Below are positions 52,771 to 62,599 of a DNA stretch of 64,000 nucleotides, piece after piece (position 1 is the first letter of the stretch; every line of letters starts with the position of its first letter). The translations under genes were made by a program, and so were the position numbers. Origin of the DNA: Sphingobacterium arenae (GTDB lineage Bacteria; Bacteroidota; Bacteroidia; Sphingobacteriales; Sphingobacteriaceae); contig NZ_JACNYK010000002.1 in NCBI RefSeq assembly GCF_014692505.1, forward strand, positions 434,001 through 498,000. The letters run 5' to 3'. The notes below the pieces were generated by a model that was not told where the DNA came from, did not search any database, and was given only the letters and a program-made list of their open reading frames with translations.

Positions 52771-54654
52771 TTACCAACCCGGATTTTGTGGCGTCAACCC
52801 TCTATTCAATGCCATTTCACGCGGTGAAAACGGCCACAACATATCACGCGGAGAAGCATTTTGAAAGCTGAGCACACCATAAGCGGTTGACGAAGAAGCG
52901 CGCGGTACTGGAAAATCGCCGTTGATAAAATCATTCTCTATACGCTTCATATTGATCATAAACTTACCCCAACGAATAAGATCGTGCTTCCTTAACGTTT
53001 CAAAACACAGCTCTCGAGCCCTTTCATCTTCAATCAGCTCTTGAAAACTCTCCTGAGTGGCTGTTTGGTCGTCCGTTAAATCGGCATTACTCGTTTGTCG
53101 CGTACTGAGTAATGTAATTGCCTCGGCACCAGATCCACCGCCACCTATCAACGAGATAACGGGAGTAGAAGTGTAGTTACTTCCTTCCTCTATTATTTTA
53201 ACTCTCGTTACCGTTCCATTCGCATTCACAAACGCCTTGCCCGTAGCTCCCGTGCCACCTCCACCAGTGATGGTTACCGTGGGCGCCGCCGTATAACCTG
53301 TCCCACCATTCATCATCTGAACCATGCGCACGGACTCATTCGGGAGAAATTTCCCATAAGCTCTCCTACGAACTCGATTTACCGCCGCGATTGCTTCATC
53401 GGACGGCGTCTGGGTAATCTTATTGTCTGCCTCAGCAAACATCAATAGCACATCCGAAAACCGCAGTAACGGAAAATTAATCGGTCCAGCATTCTTATTC
53501 TTGGGTGCAACCAGTTCTAACTCCCGACGCCATTTGCCACTTGTACGTTCATAAATCTGTGCCGTAGTAAACGGTATTTCTACAGCAGGTGTACCCGTTA
53601 TCCGATACGGAGCGATAGCCCACTCGCGTCTTTCATCAGACGAAAGCAAGTTGGCGGCGTCATCGTAGAGATGCCATAACCGTCCTGTAATCTGAAGAAA
53701 TCCATAACTATAACCATACGCTTCATCTTCTCCAGAATAAGCAATGCCATTATTGCTTCCTACTCGTCCATTTTCTTGGAAAGCATCCGCCGAATTCCCA
53801 TAAAACTCTACCTCCCATATGGATTCTTTGATATCATATCGATCTTGGCACATATTAATAAAAACTTGTTGATAAGACGGGTTGAGATCGTGCTGGAACC
53901 CATCTTCTGGAGCGGGATCAATTACCTTTTTAGCCCAATCTCTCGCTTCAATATATTTACCACTATCGTTGATCGGTTCGCCAGCCATATATAAACATAC
54001 ACGTGCTAATATGCCCCTTACTGCCGATTTGCTAACCCGTCCACCATGTCCTATTTCCGAAATCGTTTTCACCATGCCCTCCGCTTGTTTCATATCCGCG
54101 AGTATCTGCTCATATACTTCTCGCGCTGCAACGCGAGGCGCTACGGTTTGATCTGCCGAACTGATGGGTTCTAACATCAATGGCACGTCGCCCCAATTGC
54201 TCACCAATATCAAGTGGTAGAATGCGCGTAAAAATAAGGCCTCCCCTTTAATAGCTGCCAATTCTGTTTCGTCCATTTCTACTTTATCCGCATTTGCCAA
54301 TAAAAAATTAGCCCTATTAATACCATCGTACCAATGTTGCCAATTATTAGCAATGGGCGCGTCAGACGGGCCGGTGTTGTAAACCGATACCCCTACCCGC
54401 GCAGAAGTACGTGCATAGTAGCCCTCGTCTCCCTCCAGTCCCATACGGCCAAGCATTTGGTCACCAAACGTCTGCGGGCGGGCCATTCGATCATAAACGC
54501 CTGCCAGAGCCGATCGAAGCTGTGCTTCCGTTTCGTAATAATTTTCGGGAGATAACGCATCAATTGGCGTGGTTTCCAGAAAGTTTTTACACGCTGTAAA
54601 GTGGAGCAGCACCCCTATGATAACTATAAAATATCTTTTCTTCATGATTTTCAA
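52771..54654 (-). CDS. RagB/SusD family lipoprotein with glycine-rich insertion (PUL 3)
   Basis: A SusD-type lipoprotein (lipobox LHFTAC, Cys near 22; core ALFLRAFYHLILVSNWGDVPL; C-terminal DERARELCFETLRKHDLIRW). At 627 aa it is longer than usual. Between AAVNRVRRRAYGKFL and the ERARELCFE segment, where SusD proteins normally have a short link, lies an extra stretch of about 80 residues (about 440-522). It contains two copies of a repeat: GGTGYTAAPTVTITGGGGTG and EGSNYTSTPVISLIGGGGSG. This G-x-GY-x-x-x-P-x-[VI]-x-I-x-GGGG-x-G pattern is seen in phage and surface proteins as a beta-strand repeat. The frame is open throughout. It follows susC after 8 bp. Confidence 0.93.
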   Translation of the reverse strand: MKIMKKRYFIVIIGVLLHFTACKNFLETTPIDALSPENYYETEAQLRSALAGVYDRMARPQTFGDQMLGRMGLEGDEGYYARTSARVGVSVYNTGPSDAPIANNWQHWYDGINRANFLLANADKVEMDETELAAIKGEALFLRAFYHLILVSNWGDVPLMLEPISSADQTVAPRVAAREVYEQILADMKQAEGMVKTISEIGHGGRVSKSAVRGILARVCLYMAGEPINDSGKYIEARDWAKKVIDPAPEDGFQHDLNPSYQQVFINMCQDRYDIKESIWEVEFYGNSADAFQENGRVGSNNGIAYSGEDEAYGYSYGFLQITGRLWHLYDDAANLLSSDERREWAIAPYRITGTPAVEIPFTTAQIYERTSGKWRRELELVAPKNKNAGPINFPLLRFSDVLLMFAEADNKITQTPSDEAIAAVNRVRRRAYGKFLPNESVRMVQMMNGGTGYTAAPTVTITGGGGTGATGKAFVNANGTVTRVKIIEEGSNYTSTPVISLIGGGGSGAEAITLLSTRQTSNADLTDDQTATQESFQELIEDERARELCFETLRKHDLIRWGKFMINMKRIENDFINGDFPVPRASSSTAYGVLSFQNASPRDMLWPFSPREMALNRGLTPQNPGW

Positions 54655-54662
54655 TACTAAGT

Positions 54663-57600
54663 TTATAATGTAGCTTTAATCCCAAACACTACCGTACGCG
54701 CTTGCGGATAAGCGGAGTAGTCAAACCCAGGTGTAAGAACAGAGTGCTTAGAGGAAACCTCCGGATCAAACCCGGAATACGATGTCCATGTTAACAAGTT
54801 CTGTGCAGATGCCGTTAAGGTCAAATCCTGTATTTTCGCATGTTTAACCCACGACTTGGGAAGACTATACCCTAAGAACAAGGTTTTCAAACGTAGGAAC
54901 GAACCATCCTCTATTATTTTAGATGAATAGATACCATTCGGTCCCCACCCCCCTACACGATAATGTTCATTAGAAGGATTCTCCGGCGTCCACCGGTCCG
55001 CGTACGAAGCAAATTGATTTAAGCTTAATCTCGTTGATCCCTCAAAAATAAGCCTGTTTGCATTCATGATACTATTGCCATAAGACCACTGAAAAAATAC
55101 GCCTAGGCTGAATCCCTTATATGTAAAGTTATTGGAAAACCCACCAATATGGATAGGAATACCTCGACCGATCACGGTCAGGTCATATTGATTAATTACA
55201 CCGTCCCCATTCAAGTCTCTATATTTTATATCTCCAGGCTTCACGGTGATGTTCTGTCTATCATTATTATTGGTAGTTACATGGCTTTTCAATTCATACA
55301 CATTCGGTGAAACTTCATTGAAGTCGTCAAACTGATATATACCGTCCCAAATGTAGCCATACATCTGTCCCGCAGGCTGACCAATTTTCGATATATATGC
55401 TGGCGTGTTGTTAAACGCTGTTTCCCACGTTAAATTGCTAATGATGCTGTTTTCGCCCTCCGTTAGCGCTAAAATCTTGTTCTTATTAAAACTGATGTTA
55501 AAATTAGACTGCCAGCTGAAATCTTTCGTTTTTACATTCACGGTATTAAGAGTCAATTCGATCCCCTCATTTCGCACTTTTCCAACATTCTTATACACCC
55601 TCGTGAAGCCCGTGTGATGAGGCATATTAGCGTTTAACAGAAGGTCGTTAGTCGTTTTTCGATAGAGGTCTACCGTGAATTCCAGTCTGTTTTTCAGAAA
55701 AGAGACATCATAGCCGATATCTATTTGTTCCGTTGTTTCCCATTTCAATTTCGTATTCCCCAGACTAGATATATTCACACCTTGCGTCGGAATCTGGTTT
55801 CCGAAAGAATACGACGCGTTGTTATTCGGATCTACTAATGCAAATGCGGCAAAATCCGACACCCGGTTATTCCCCGTCAGGCCGTAACTGATACGTAATT
55901 TTGCGTCCGAAATCACATTTTGATTTTTCATAAACGGTTCGTTTATCATTCGCCACGCAAACGCTCCCGAAGGAAAAAAGCCCCACTTATTAGCCGTCAG
56001 AAATTTTGATGATCCATCTGCACGAAAAGACGCTGTGAACAGATACCGCGAATCAAAGTTATAATTAGCTCTTGCCAAATACGATTGCAATCTAAAAATG
56101 GAAGCTCCTCCAGTGGTTCCCAAAGGCGTACCTTGTCGTAGGCCATGAATCCCCAACGATTCATTCGGAACCAGTATAGCGGTATAACCACCTGACTCAT
56201 TTCGGCTTTCCTGCACACTATAAGCCCCCATCAAATTAAGTTGATGAACCTTGTTGATCGTCTTTTTATACGTCAGGATATTTTCGTTGGACCAAGCCAT
56301 ACGTTCACTGTATGATTTCGACCCCCACTGTCCACGCGAGTTGGAAGGCAAAAGAGGTGTCCCTCGGGATGTCAGCGAATTAAAAAAATTCTCCGACCTC
56401 GAATTAAGACTGTTCAATCCTCCTGTTACCTTAAAAGTCAATCCATCGATAATTTCATAAGAGAGGTAGGCGTTCGCAATAAGATTATTTCTTAAAACTT
56501 CACGGTATTCATTTTGTGTCGATATAATCGGGTTAATTCGGTAGTCTTCAAGCGGGTTTACATCCTCATCCATCATATCATCCGCTAAATCATCTAAAGA
56601 AAAATCCACACTCCCCGTGACCGGCCTATATCCCAATGTCGCGTAAAGCAAGTAACTGGTGGCCGAACCAGCGGAATTGGCAACAGATGCCTCCCTCCCA
56701 AATGCCGTTCTGCTGGAGTAATTCGCATCAAATCCAGCTTTTACCTTTTCGCTGAACGTCTGTTCTAATGAAAACCTTCCTTGATATCGATTACTTCCCG
56801 TATTAATAATAACCGCATCCGAATCAAAAACTGATGCCGATACCGAGTACTTTGTCCGATCATTCCCTCCTCTTGCCGCTACATTATGGATATTAGTAGC
56901 ACCTTTGCGAAAAAGTCTATCCTGCCAATCTATTCCTTGCACATCTCGATACGATTCGAGCGTAGTCGTCGAGTCGTCGAAATAACGGCTACCATTACCT
57001 CTGTCCGCCTGATATCGTACAAACTCATAAGCATCCATCATTTCCATGCGTTTGATAACTTCTTGAAACCCATAAGAGCCATTATAGGTTACAACCGGCG
57101 CCCCGATCTTGCCTCTTTTTGTTTCGATGATAACGACACCATTTGAGCCACGGGCACCATATATAGCCGTTGCAGATGCATCTTTAAGTACATTTATAGA
57201 CGCTATATCATCCATGTTTAGGGAGCCTGGATCAAAATCTTCAATAGGGAACCCATCTACAACATATAAAGGCGCATTACTTTGCGTTAGCGAGCCCGCG
57301 CCACGAATGACGATATTGATTCCTTCACTTCCCGGCTGCCCCTCGCTCGCCGACACCTGTACACCTGCGATTCTCCCGGCCAACGCTTGATCAAAAGACA
57401 CCACCGGCGCCTTTGCCATCTCTTCTACGTCTACTATTCCAATAGAACCTGTGAGGTCTTCTCGATTTACGGTACCGTACCCGACAACGACTACTTCATT
57501 TATTTCTCCCGACATGGGGTACAACCTCACATTGACTGGCGAGCTCCCTTTAAAAGAAACCTCCTGTTTATTGAATCCTATCATACTAAATACGAGCGTA

Positions 57601-58148
57601 TAATTTCCTTTGGGAAGATTCATACTATACGATCCTTTTTTGTTAGTCACCGTCGTTACCGATGCCTCTTTTGAGGACACCGTTACTCCTTCGAGGGGAT
57701 TACCTGCGTCATCTAAAACGAAGCCGGTTATATGAACAGTTTCTTGCCTGTTATATTTTTTTGTTGCGTTTGAATACCCAGGATCTGTTTTTTTTTCATT
57801 AATAACAATCACCTTATTCTTCAACGTCCAATTAAATGGTAAACCTGTTAGGATTTTTTCCATTGCCATTTCTAAAGGAACATCTTTCAACACCGCATTT
57901 ATTGTTACCGGTACTTTCGTTTTGGCATTCACGAAGAAGCGGTAACCCGTTTGTTCCTGTATATGGCGCATAGCCTCGTTCAGGGAGATGCCTTGAGCAT
58001 TCAGTGATATCCGCTGAGCATAACTATTTGGAGAGGCTTGCAATACGGTTATGCACGTCAATAATAATATCAATTTCATTCGTATCAAGATCCTTTTAGT
58101 CAAAAGCAGATCTATAAAGATGCTTTCGACTTTCTGATTAAAAATCAT
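54663..58148 (-). CDS. STN-containing SusC/RagA TonB-dependent transducer (PUL 3)
   Basis: A 1161-residue receptor. It has an N-terminal signal (LILLLTCITVLQASPNSYAQ) and an STN domain (ISLNEAMRHIQEQTGYRFF ... VPLEMAMEKILTGL, about residues 50-115), which contacts FecR in the periplasm. A carboxypeptidase-regulatory-like domain (VHITGFVLDDAGNPLEGVTV), the TonB box region EVVVVGYGTV, a plug with DDIASINVLKDASATAIYGAR and a C-terminal barrel follow. The long N-region before the signal is usual for this subfamily, so the ATG at 58148 is kept; 58079 is an alternative. It is downstream of fecR in the same orientation, giving a complete sigma-FecR-SusC relay. Confidence 0.94.
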   Translation of the reverse strand: MIFNQKVESIFIDLLLTKRILIRMKLILLLTCITVLQASPNSYAQRISLNAQGISLNEAMRHIQEQTGYRFFVNAKTKVPVTINAVLKDVPLEMAMEKILTGLPFNWTLKNKVIVINEKKTDPGYSNATKKYNRQETVHITGFVLDDAGNPLEGVTVSSKEASVTTVTNKKGSYSMNLPKGNYTLVFSMIGFNKQEVSFKGSSPVNVRLYPMSGEINEVVVVGYGTVNREDLTGSIGIVDVEEMAKAPVVSFDQALAGRIAGVQVSASEGQPGSEGINIVIRGAGSLTQSNAPLYVVDGFPIEDFDPGSLNMDDIASINVLKDASATAIYGARGSNGVVIIETKRGKIGAPVVTYNGSYGFQEVIKRMEMMDAYEFVRYQADRGNGSRYFDDSTTTLESYRDVQGIDWQDRLFRKGATNIHNVAARGGNDRTKYSVSASVFDSDAVIINTGSNRYQGRFSLEQTFSEKVKAGFDANYSSRTAFGREASVANSAGSATSYLLYATLGYRPVTGSVDFSLDDLADDMMDEDVNPLEDYRINPIISTQNEYREVLRNNLIANAYLSYEIIDGLTFKVTGGLNSLNSRSENFFNSLTSRGTPLLPSNSRGQWGSKSYSERMAWSNENILTYKKTINKVHQLNLMGAYSVQESRNESGGYTAILVPNESLGIHGLRQGTPLGTTGGASIFRLQSYLARANYNFDSRYLFTASFRADGSSKFLTANKWGFFPSGAFAWRMINEPFMKNQNVISDAKLRISYGLTGNNRVSDFAAFALVDPNNNASYSFGNQIPTQGVNISSLGNTKLKWETTEQIDIGYDVSFLKNRLEFTVDLYRKTTNDLLLNANMPHHTGFTRVYKNVGKVRNEGIELTLNTVNVKTKDFSWQSNFNISFNKNKILALTEGENSIISNLTWETAFNNTPAYISKIGQPAGQMYGYIWDGIYQFDDFNEVSPNVYELKSHVTTNNNDRQNITVKPGDIKYRDLNGDGVINQYDLTVIGRGIPIHIGGFSNNFTYKGFSLGVFFQWSYGNSIMNANRLIFEGSTRLSLNQFASYADRWTPENPSNEHYRVGGWGPNGIYSSKIIEDGSFLRLKTLFLGYSLPKSWVKHAKIQDLTLTASAQNLLTWTSYSGFDPEVSSKHSVLTPGFDYSAYPQARTVVFGIKATL

Positions 58149-58235
58149 AACTTTATTCTATGTTTTAGGGTTTATAATTTTATGTGCAGCCAGCTTTTTT
58201 AAGCAGCTGTATTATTCGAACCGCCCTAGGCACAC

Positions 58236-58262
58236 CTGGATAGTGTTCACAGCACTATCCAG
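58236..58262. repeat. Perfect 10-bp inverted repeat between fecR and susC (PUL 3)
   Basis: CTGGATAGTG (58236-58245) and CACTATCCAG (58253-58262) enclose a 7-base loop in the 219-bp gap between the FecR stop and the SusC start. No T run follows on the minus strand, so it is not a standard terminator. It could be an attenuating hairpin or a protein-binding site. Confidence 0.5.
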
Positions 58263-58367
58263 TTATGTATCATCCCGAAACTAGTCCTCATACTAAATCA
58301 GAAAAAACATGAATTTACCATACTTCTTTGCATTTCGTTAAACAATCTGTTAATTACTCCATTACTT

Positions 58368-59522
58368 TCAAGGCATAATGACCAATTTATGGGTCTTACC
58401 ACGTACCTCCAATTTAAAATTAAGACCGCTTTCCTTCAGTATATCAAGCACGGATGATAAATGGAGGCTTCTTTCAATTTCACCCGAAAAATATGTCACA
58501 GGAACAGCACCTCTATATTCAATCTCTATGTTATACCAACGACTCAGTTCCATCATCGCTGTCTTTAATTCCGTATTAGAAAACCTGAATAAACCATTTT
58601 TCCATCCGGTTGCCCGTTCAATATCCGCTATTTGGGTATATAACCGGTTGTCGGCCCATACAGATTCCTCTCCAGGCTTTAACCTAACAGACGATTGTCG
58701 CGCCGAAACATTGAGTGAACCATTAACCAGGGTAGTTTTCATTTCTTTTTCCTCTGGATAAGCCAAAACATTAAAAGCCGTCCCCAGTACGTTGATCTCC
58801 TGCCCGCCACAAAGCACCTTGAATGGTCGTTTGCTATCTTCTGCCACCTCAAAATACCCTTCCCCTTCTAATTCAATTGTACGTTCATTAGACGAAAATA
58901 CAGCAGGATATTTCAAGGAAGAAGCAGCATTAAGCCATACTTTAGTACCATCGGAAAGCACAACACGATACGTTCCCCCCTTTGGAATATTCAAAATCAT
59001 CAGTGAAGCGCTATCGTGTAATTCCTCGTTTATCTCGCCATTATTTGTATCTAACACAGGTCGTCCATCCGTATATGTAATTTCCTGGCCGACGACAATC
59101 CCTTCTTGGTCAGCGCTTAGATCCACAATGGTACCATCGGCTAGTGTGAGCATAGCTTTGTTCGTGCCTGGAGCGACATCCTCCAACTCGACAAAATGTA
59201 CACCCTCAACATTCCCGCCTGCTTTTTCATAAATAACACAATAGATACCGACGAACGAAGCCAAAAGGATCGCTGCGACCGCTCCGTATATCCGTATCCG
59301 CTTAGAACGACGTCTGATCTTTGCTTCTCTGTAGACCTTTTCCAACAACTTACGCCGGTGCATCTCTTTCGAAGAGGCAATATCCTCTTGGATATAGATG
59401 GGCGTTTCTGCAGAAATAGAAAACCATTCGTCAAACTCTTGTTGTTCCACTTCTGACAGACTGCCGTTTAGCCAACGGCTGGCCAAATCCTGCATACGTC
59501 TGTTCCGTTCGTTTTTTGCCAT
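58368..59522 (-). CDS. FecR family anti-sigma factor (PUL 3)
   Basis: Inner-membrane anti-sigma regulator. It has a cytoplasmic N-terminal region (DLASRWLNGSLSEVEQQEFDEWF), one transmembrane helix (IYGAVAAILLASFVGIYCVI, about 77-96), a periplasmic FecR domain (LADGTIVDLSA, YRVVLSDGTKVWLNAASSLK, FEVAEDSKRPFKVLCGGQEI, VLGTAFNVLAY) and a C-terminal DUF4974-like STN-binding part (ELSRWYNIEIEYRG, LHLSSVLDILKESGLNF). It holds back the ECF sigma until the STN domain of SusC signals. It lies 79 bp downstream of the sigma gene and upstream of susC. Confidence 0.95.
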   Translation of the reverse strand: MAKNERNRRMQDLASRWLNGSLSEVEQQEFDEWFSISAETPIYIQEDIASSKEMHRRKLLEKVYREAKIRRRSKRIRIYGAVAAILLASFVGIYCVIYEKAGGNVEGVHFVELEDVAPGTNKAMLTLADGTIVDLSADQEGIVVGQEITYTDGRPVLDTNNGEINEELHDSASLMILNIPKGGTYRVVLSDGTKVWLNAASSLKYPAVFSSNERTIELEGEGYFEVAEDSKRPFKVLCGGQEINVLGTAFNVLAYPEEKEMKTTLVNGSLNVSARQSSVRLKPGEESVWADNRLYTQIADIERATGWKNGLFRFSNTELKTAMMELSRWYNIEIEYRGAVPVTYFSGEIERSLHLSSVLDILKESGLNFKLEVRGKTHKLVIMP

Positions 59523-59601
59523 TTAGTTAGGTCCTTTATTAATAAGTACCCTGACCATGCCGAACCCTTCATTTTTTTTTAAAAAAAATTGATGATATAT
59601 T

Positions 59602-60201
59602 TTATACCAATAGATACAACGATAGAAACCGCTGTAATCCCGAGCGGAGAACTTTTTTAGCCCGCACAAGGTGGGCATCCACGGCCTTCTCGGTTATATC
59701 CAATTCCGAGGCAATTTCGCGATAGCTCATGTCTTCCTCTTTATTCATTCGATAAATCAATCTAGCTTTCTCGGGGAGATTGCCAACAAGCTGTTCAAGG
59801 CGGTCTTGTAATTCAACAAAGTCTAGATACTGTCGAGTGGAATCATCTAGTAAGTCTACCGAACTGCACCCTTCCTCGACGTAAACACGTCGGACTCGCT
59901 GGTGGTTCAGCACTTTAATTATTCGATATTTAACCGCTACCAATAAGTAATGTTGGAAGCTACCTGTTATATTTAATTCTTTTCTTCTTTTCCACAACGA
60001 CACAAACACATCCTGAACGATATTTTCCGCTTCCATAACATCATCTATTTTATGTATAGCTGTTTGAAGCAATTTATCCCAATAGCGGCTAAACAGCTCG
60101 CTAAAAGCTTGTTCCTGATCTTTTGTCATCAGGCATAATAAATCACTATCGGAGAGCTGTTTATAAGGTATCATATCTATAATATCAGCAGGTTTAGTCA
60201 T
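59602..60201 (-). CDS. ECF subfamily RNA polymerase sigma-70 factor (PUL 3)
   Basis: A 199-residue extracytoplasmic-function sigma factor: region 2 (AFSELFSRYWDKLLQTAIHK, EAENIVQDVFVSLWKRRKEL) and region 4 (LPEKARLIYRMNKEEDMSYR, EIASELDITEKAVDAHLVRA, then KKVLR). It directs transcription of the SusCD operon when released by FecR. It is the first gene of the set and is divergent from the endonuclease/phosphatase gene, with a 146-bp control region that includes a direct repeat. The start at 60201 gives a normal length. Confidence 0.94.
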   Translation of the reverse strand: MTKPADIIDMIPYKQLSDSDLLCLMTKDQEQAFSELFSRYWDKLLQTAIHKIDDVMEAENIVQDVFVSLWKRRKELNITGSFQHYLLVAVKYRIIKVLNHQRVRRVYVEEGCSSVDLLDDSTRQYLDFVELQDRLEQLVGNLPEKARLIYRMNKEEDMSYREIASELDITEKAVDAHLVRAKKVLRSGLQRFLSLYLLV

Positions 60202-60225
60202 CGATTCCTATTACACAAAGTTAGG

Positions 60226-60255
60226 ACATTAAATCCAAAACGACCGACATTAAAT
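60226..60255. promoter_or_regulatory. Direct repeat in the sigma factor control region
   Basis: ACATTAAAT occurs at 60226-60234 and 60247-60255, exactly 21 bp apart (two helical turns), between the divergent ECF sigma and endonuclease-family genes. Same-face spacing fits binding by a dimeric regulator. The repeat is AT-rich, so chance cannot be excluded. Confidence 0.3.
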
Positions 60256-60347
60256 TTAGTTGGAATCCAATTTCAATCGTCATTTCACATTTTTCGGCTA
60301 AATTTCTTACTTTTAAACATCGTTCATTTTCATTCAACATATTCACT

Positions 60348-61424
60348 ATGGTTACGACGCTCGCTGTTATCTCTATCCTCCTCATACTTTTAAGTGTCAT
60401 GCCGTTTATCCAACACCAGCATTGGCTATTCCGCGTTGCCGAATTCATTAAGATACAGCTTCTTATCCTACAAATCATTGTCTTCGGCATCACCATGGTA
60501 TATATACCGGAGACCCCTTGGCTTTGGAGTATACAGGTCGTTCAGTTTTCATTGGTTGTCTATCACGTCTACATTCTGATGCGATACACCAAATTCGGAA
60601 AAAAACAACACCCCGAAAAAACACTTTTTAGTTCGAATAAAATCAAGATTATTTCGTGTAACATTTACCAATTCAACCGTGAGCATCATCGGTTTATCGA
60701 ACTGATCAAACAAGAACAACCAGACATCTTTGTCACGATGGAGAGTAACGCCGATTGGGAAGAAGCGCTGCGCGGCCTGGAGAAGGATTACCCATCTCAA
60801 GAAAAAGTGACATTAGAAAACACTTACGGCATGCATTTTTACACAAAGCTAAAAGTTAAAAAAATAAAAACCCATTATTTTGTAGCTGATGATGTTCCCA
60901 GCATCGAAGCAGAACTCGAAACAAGCGACGGATATCGCTTTATTTTCTTTGCAGTACACCCACCACCACCCAGCCCGACCGAAGAAGAAAACTCCAAAGA
61001 GCGCGACGGCGACTTGCTATCCGTAGCGAAGAAAGTAAGAGATAGTGCCTTGCCCGTGTTGGTAACGGGAGATTTCAACAATGTCGCCTGGGCAAAATCT
61101 TCCATTTTGTTTAAAAAAACCAGCGAGCTGATCGATGCACGCATTGGGCGTGGCATTCTATCAACCTTTCATGCCAAATACTGGTTTTTCAGAGTTCCGT
61201 TAGACTTGTTGTTCCATAGTACGAATATTATTATCGACAAGCTGTTTATTTATCCATCCGTTGGTTCCGATCATTTTCCAATGGGCTGTACCTTCCACAT
61301 CGACGTTAATTCTAACCAGCAGGAAGAAGATGTCGAGCATCTGGAAGCAGGTGAAATGCAGGAAGTAAATGAACTGATTGAAGAAGGAAAAGCAGAAGAA
61401 AGTGACAACCGGCCGTCTGCTTAA
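60348..61424 (+). CDS. Endonuclease/exonuclease/phosphatase family membrane protein
   Basis: Two or three transmembrane helices at the N-terminus (LAVISILLILLSVMPFI, FIKIQLLILQIIVFGITMVY, IQVVQFSLVVYHVYILM) are followed by an EEP (DNase I-like) phosphodiesterase domain. Active-site motifs: the Asn in IISCNIYQFN, Glu in VTMESNADW, HPPPPSP (usually HxxPP), the TGDFNNVAWA Asp-Asn pair and the final SDHFPM Asp-His. Related Bacteroidota proteins are annotated as endonuclease/exonuclease/phosphatase family proteins; they may hydrolyse lipids, nucleic acids or other phosphodiesters. The C-terminal 35 residues are very acidic (EEEDVEHLEAGEMQEVNELI). It is divergent from the sigma gene and has no clear operon partner. 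Confidence 0.88.
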   Translation: MVTTLAVISILLILLSVMPFIQHQHWLFRVAEFIKIQLLILQIIVFGITMVYIPETPWLWSIQVVQFSLVVYHVYILMRYTKFGKKQHPEKTLFSSNKIKIISCNIYQFNREHHRFIELIKQEQPDIFVTMESNADWEEALRGLEKDYPSQEKVTLENTYGMHFYTKLKVKKIKTHYFVADDVPSIEAELETSDGYRFIFFAVHPPPPSPTEEENSKERDGDLLSVAKKVRDSALPVLVTGDFNNVAWAKSSILFKKTSELIDARIGRGILSTFHAKYWFFRVPLDLLFHSTNIIIDKLFIYPSVGSDHFPMGCTFHIDVNSNQQEEDVEHLEAGEMQEVNELIEEGKAEESDNRPSA

Positions 61425-61529
61425 ATCAATCGTATTTCAAAAAAAGTGAAAATTCTTATAGTAGACTTTAAACCTATTTACGTATTAACTAAAAATAGGA
61501 ACTAAGATTCTTACATCGATATAGTTAGT

Positions 61530-62507
61530 ATGGAGCAAGATCTACAAACGTTATTACAGAAATATTCACATTCAGCAATCAGCACCGACGAGTATCTGCT
61601 GCTTAAAAAGATGTTGGAAAACACATCCGATAAGCAAATAGAAGATGCCCTATCCGTACTATGGGAAAAATACGAAAACAAGGAACCCATTCCTCCCGGA
61701 GACTTTGACGAATTGGCGCGTCAACTAGGCATAAGCAAAAAACAACATATCCGATCTATTTTCGTACAAATCGCAAAAATAGCCGCCATTTTCACCCTAT
61801 TTCTTTTCGCTGGATATTACTTATTAAAAACCAACAGCCAAGATATCTTCTTGTCTGACAGTGCAGTGCTTGTCGAAGTAAAAAGCGGAGAAAAGGCAGA
61901 AGTAATGTTACCTGACGGATCAAAGGTATTCCTAAACGCAGCATCCTCCCTATCCTATGCTCCGGATTTCGGCCGTAAAAGCAGAGAAGTCACCATACAG
62001 GGGGAAGCTTACCTTGAAGTCGCAAAAGATGAGAAGAAACCATTTTTAGTGCATACCGAGTCCATAGAGATTGAAGTGTTAGGAACAAAATTCAATGTGA
62101 ATGCGTACGACGATTTAAACACGATCGAGACTACGTTATTGGAAGGCAGCGTCCGTCTGAAAACAAAAGGGAAAGACGTACTTTCCACCGTGATGACGCC
62201 TTATCACAAAGTCATATACGACAAAGAAAAACATGCACTGTCGGCCCGGCGCACCAACACTGAATTTGAAACAGCGTGGACTCGCGGAGAGTTGGTACTT
62301 CGTTCATCTACCTTAGTAGAGGTGATGAATAAGTTAGAAAAACGATATGGGGTCGATATTGACATCATTGGGGATTCTTCTCGTCTGGGCTCCTTTACAG
62401 GGAGTTTCAAAGAGGATAATATATATAAGATATTGGATATCCTAAGCCTTCATTACAACTTCACTATTCAACAATCGCAAGGGAAAATAAACATAAGGCT
62501 TCGCTAA
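61530..62507 (+). CDS. FecR family anti-sigma factor without an adjacent sigma gene
   Basis: A 325-residue FecR protein: an N-terminal helical part (STDEYLLLKKMLENTSDKQI), one transmembrane helix (IAAIFTLFLFAGYYLL, about 91-106), a FecR domain (KAEVMLPDGSKVFLNAASSL, GEAYLEVAKDEKKPFLVHTE, VLGTKFNVNAYDD) and a C-terminal DUF4974 part (MNKLEKRYGVDIDIIG, IYKILDILSLHYNFTI). It is shorter than the PUL 3 FecR. An STN-SusC gene starts 173 bp downstream, so this pair is a receptor relay. No ECF sigma gene is next to it: the gene upstream is the endonuclease-family gene, and the nearest sigma (59602-60201) is on the other strand and already paired. Confidence 0.93.
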   Translation: MEQDLQTLLQKYSHSAISTDEYLLLKKMLENTSDKQIEDALSVLWEKYENKEPIPPGDFDELARQLGISKKQHIRSIFVQIAKIAAIFTLFLFAGYYLLKTNSQDIFLSDSAVLVEVKSGEKAEVMLPDGSKVFLNAASSLSYAPDFGRKSREVTIQGEAYLEVAKDEKKPFLVHTESIEIEVLGTKFNVNAYDDLNTIETTLLEGSVRLKTKGKDVLSTVMTPYHKVIYDKEKHALSARRTNTEFETAWTRGELVLRSSTLVEVMNKLEKRYGVDIDIIGDSSRLGSFTGSFKEDNIYKILDILSLHYNFTIQQSQGKINIRLR

Positions 62508-62599
62508 TCGAGTCGTCCACAACAATTATCAAACTTAATACACAAAAAAAATGAAAAGTTAAACACGCTAACAAGGGAATGTCGCGCATATTCCTAACG

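Noticed and set aside
61477-61485. TTTACGTAT upstream of the second fecR
   Set aside because: Only the six-base core is shared with the operator; flanking bases differ.
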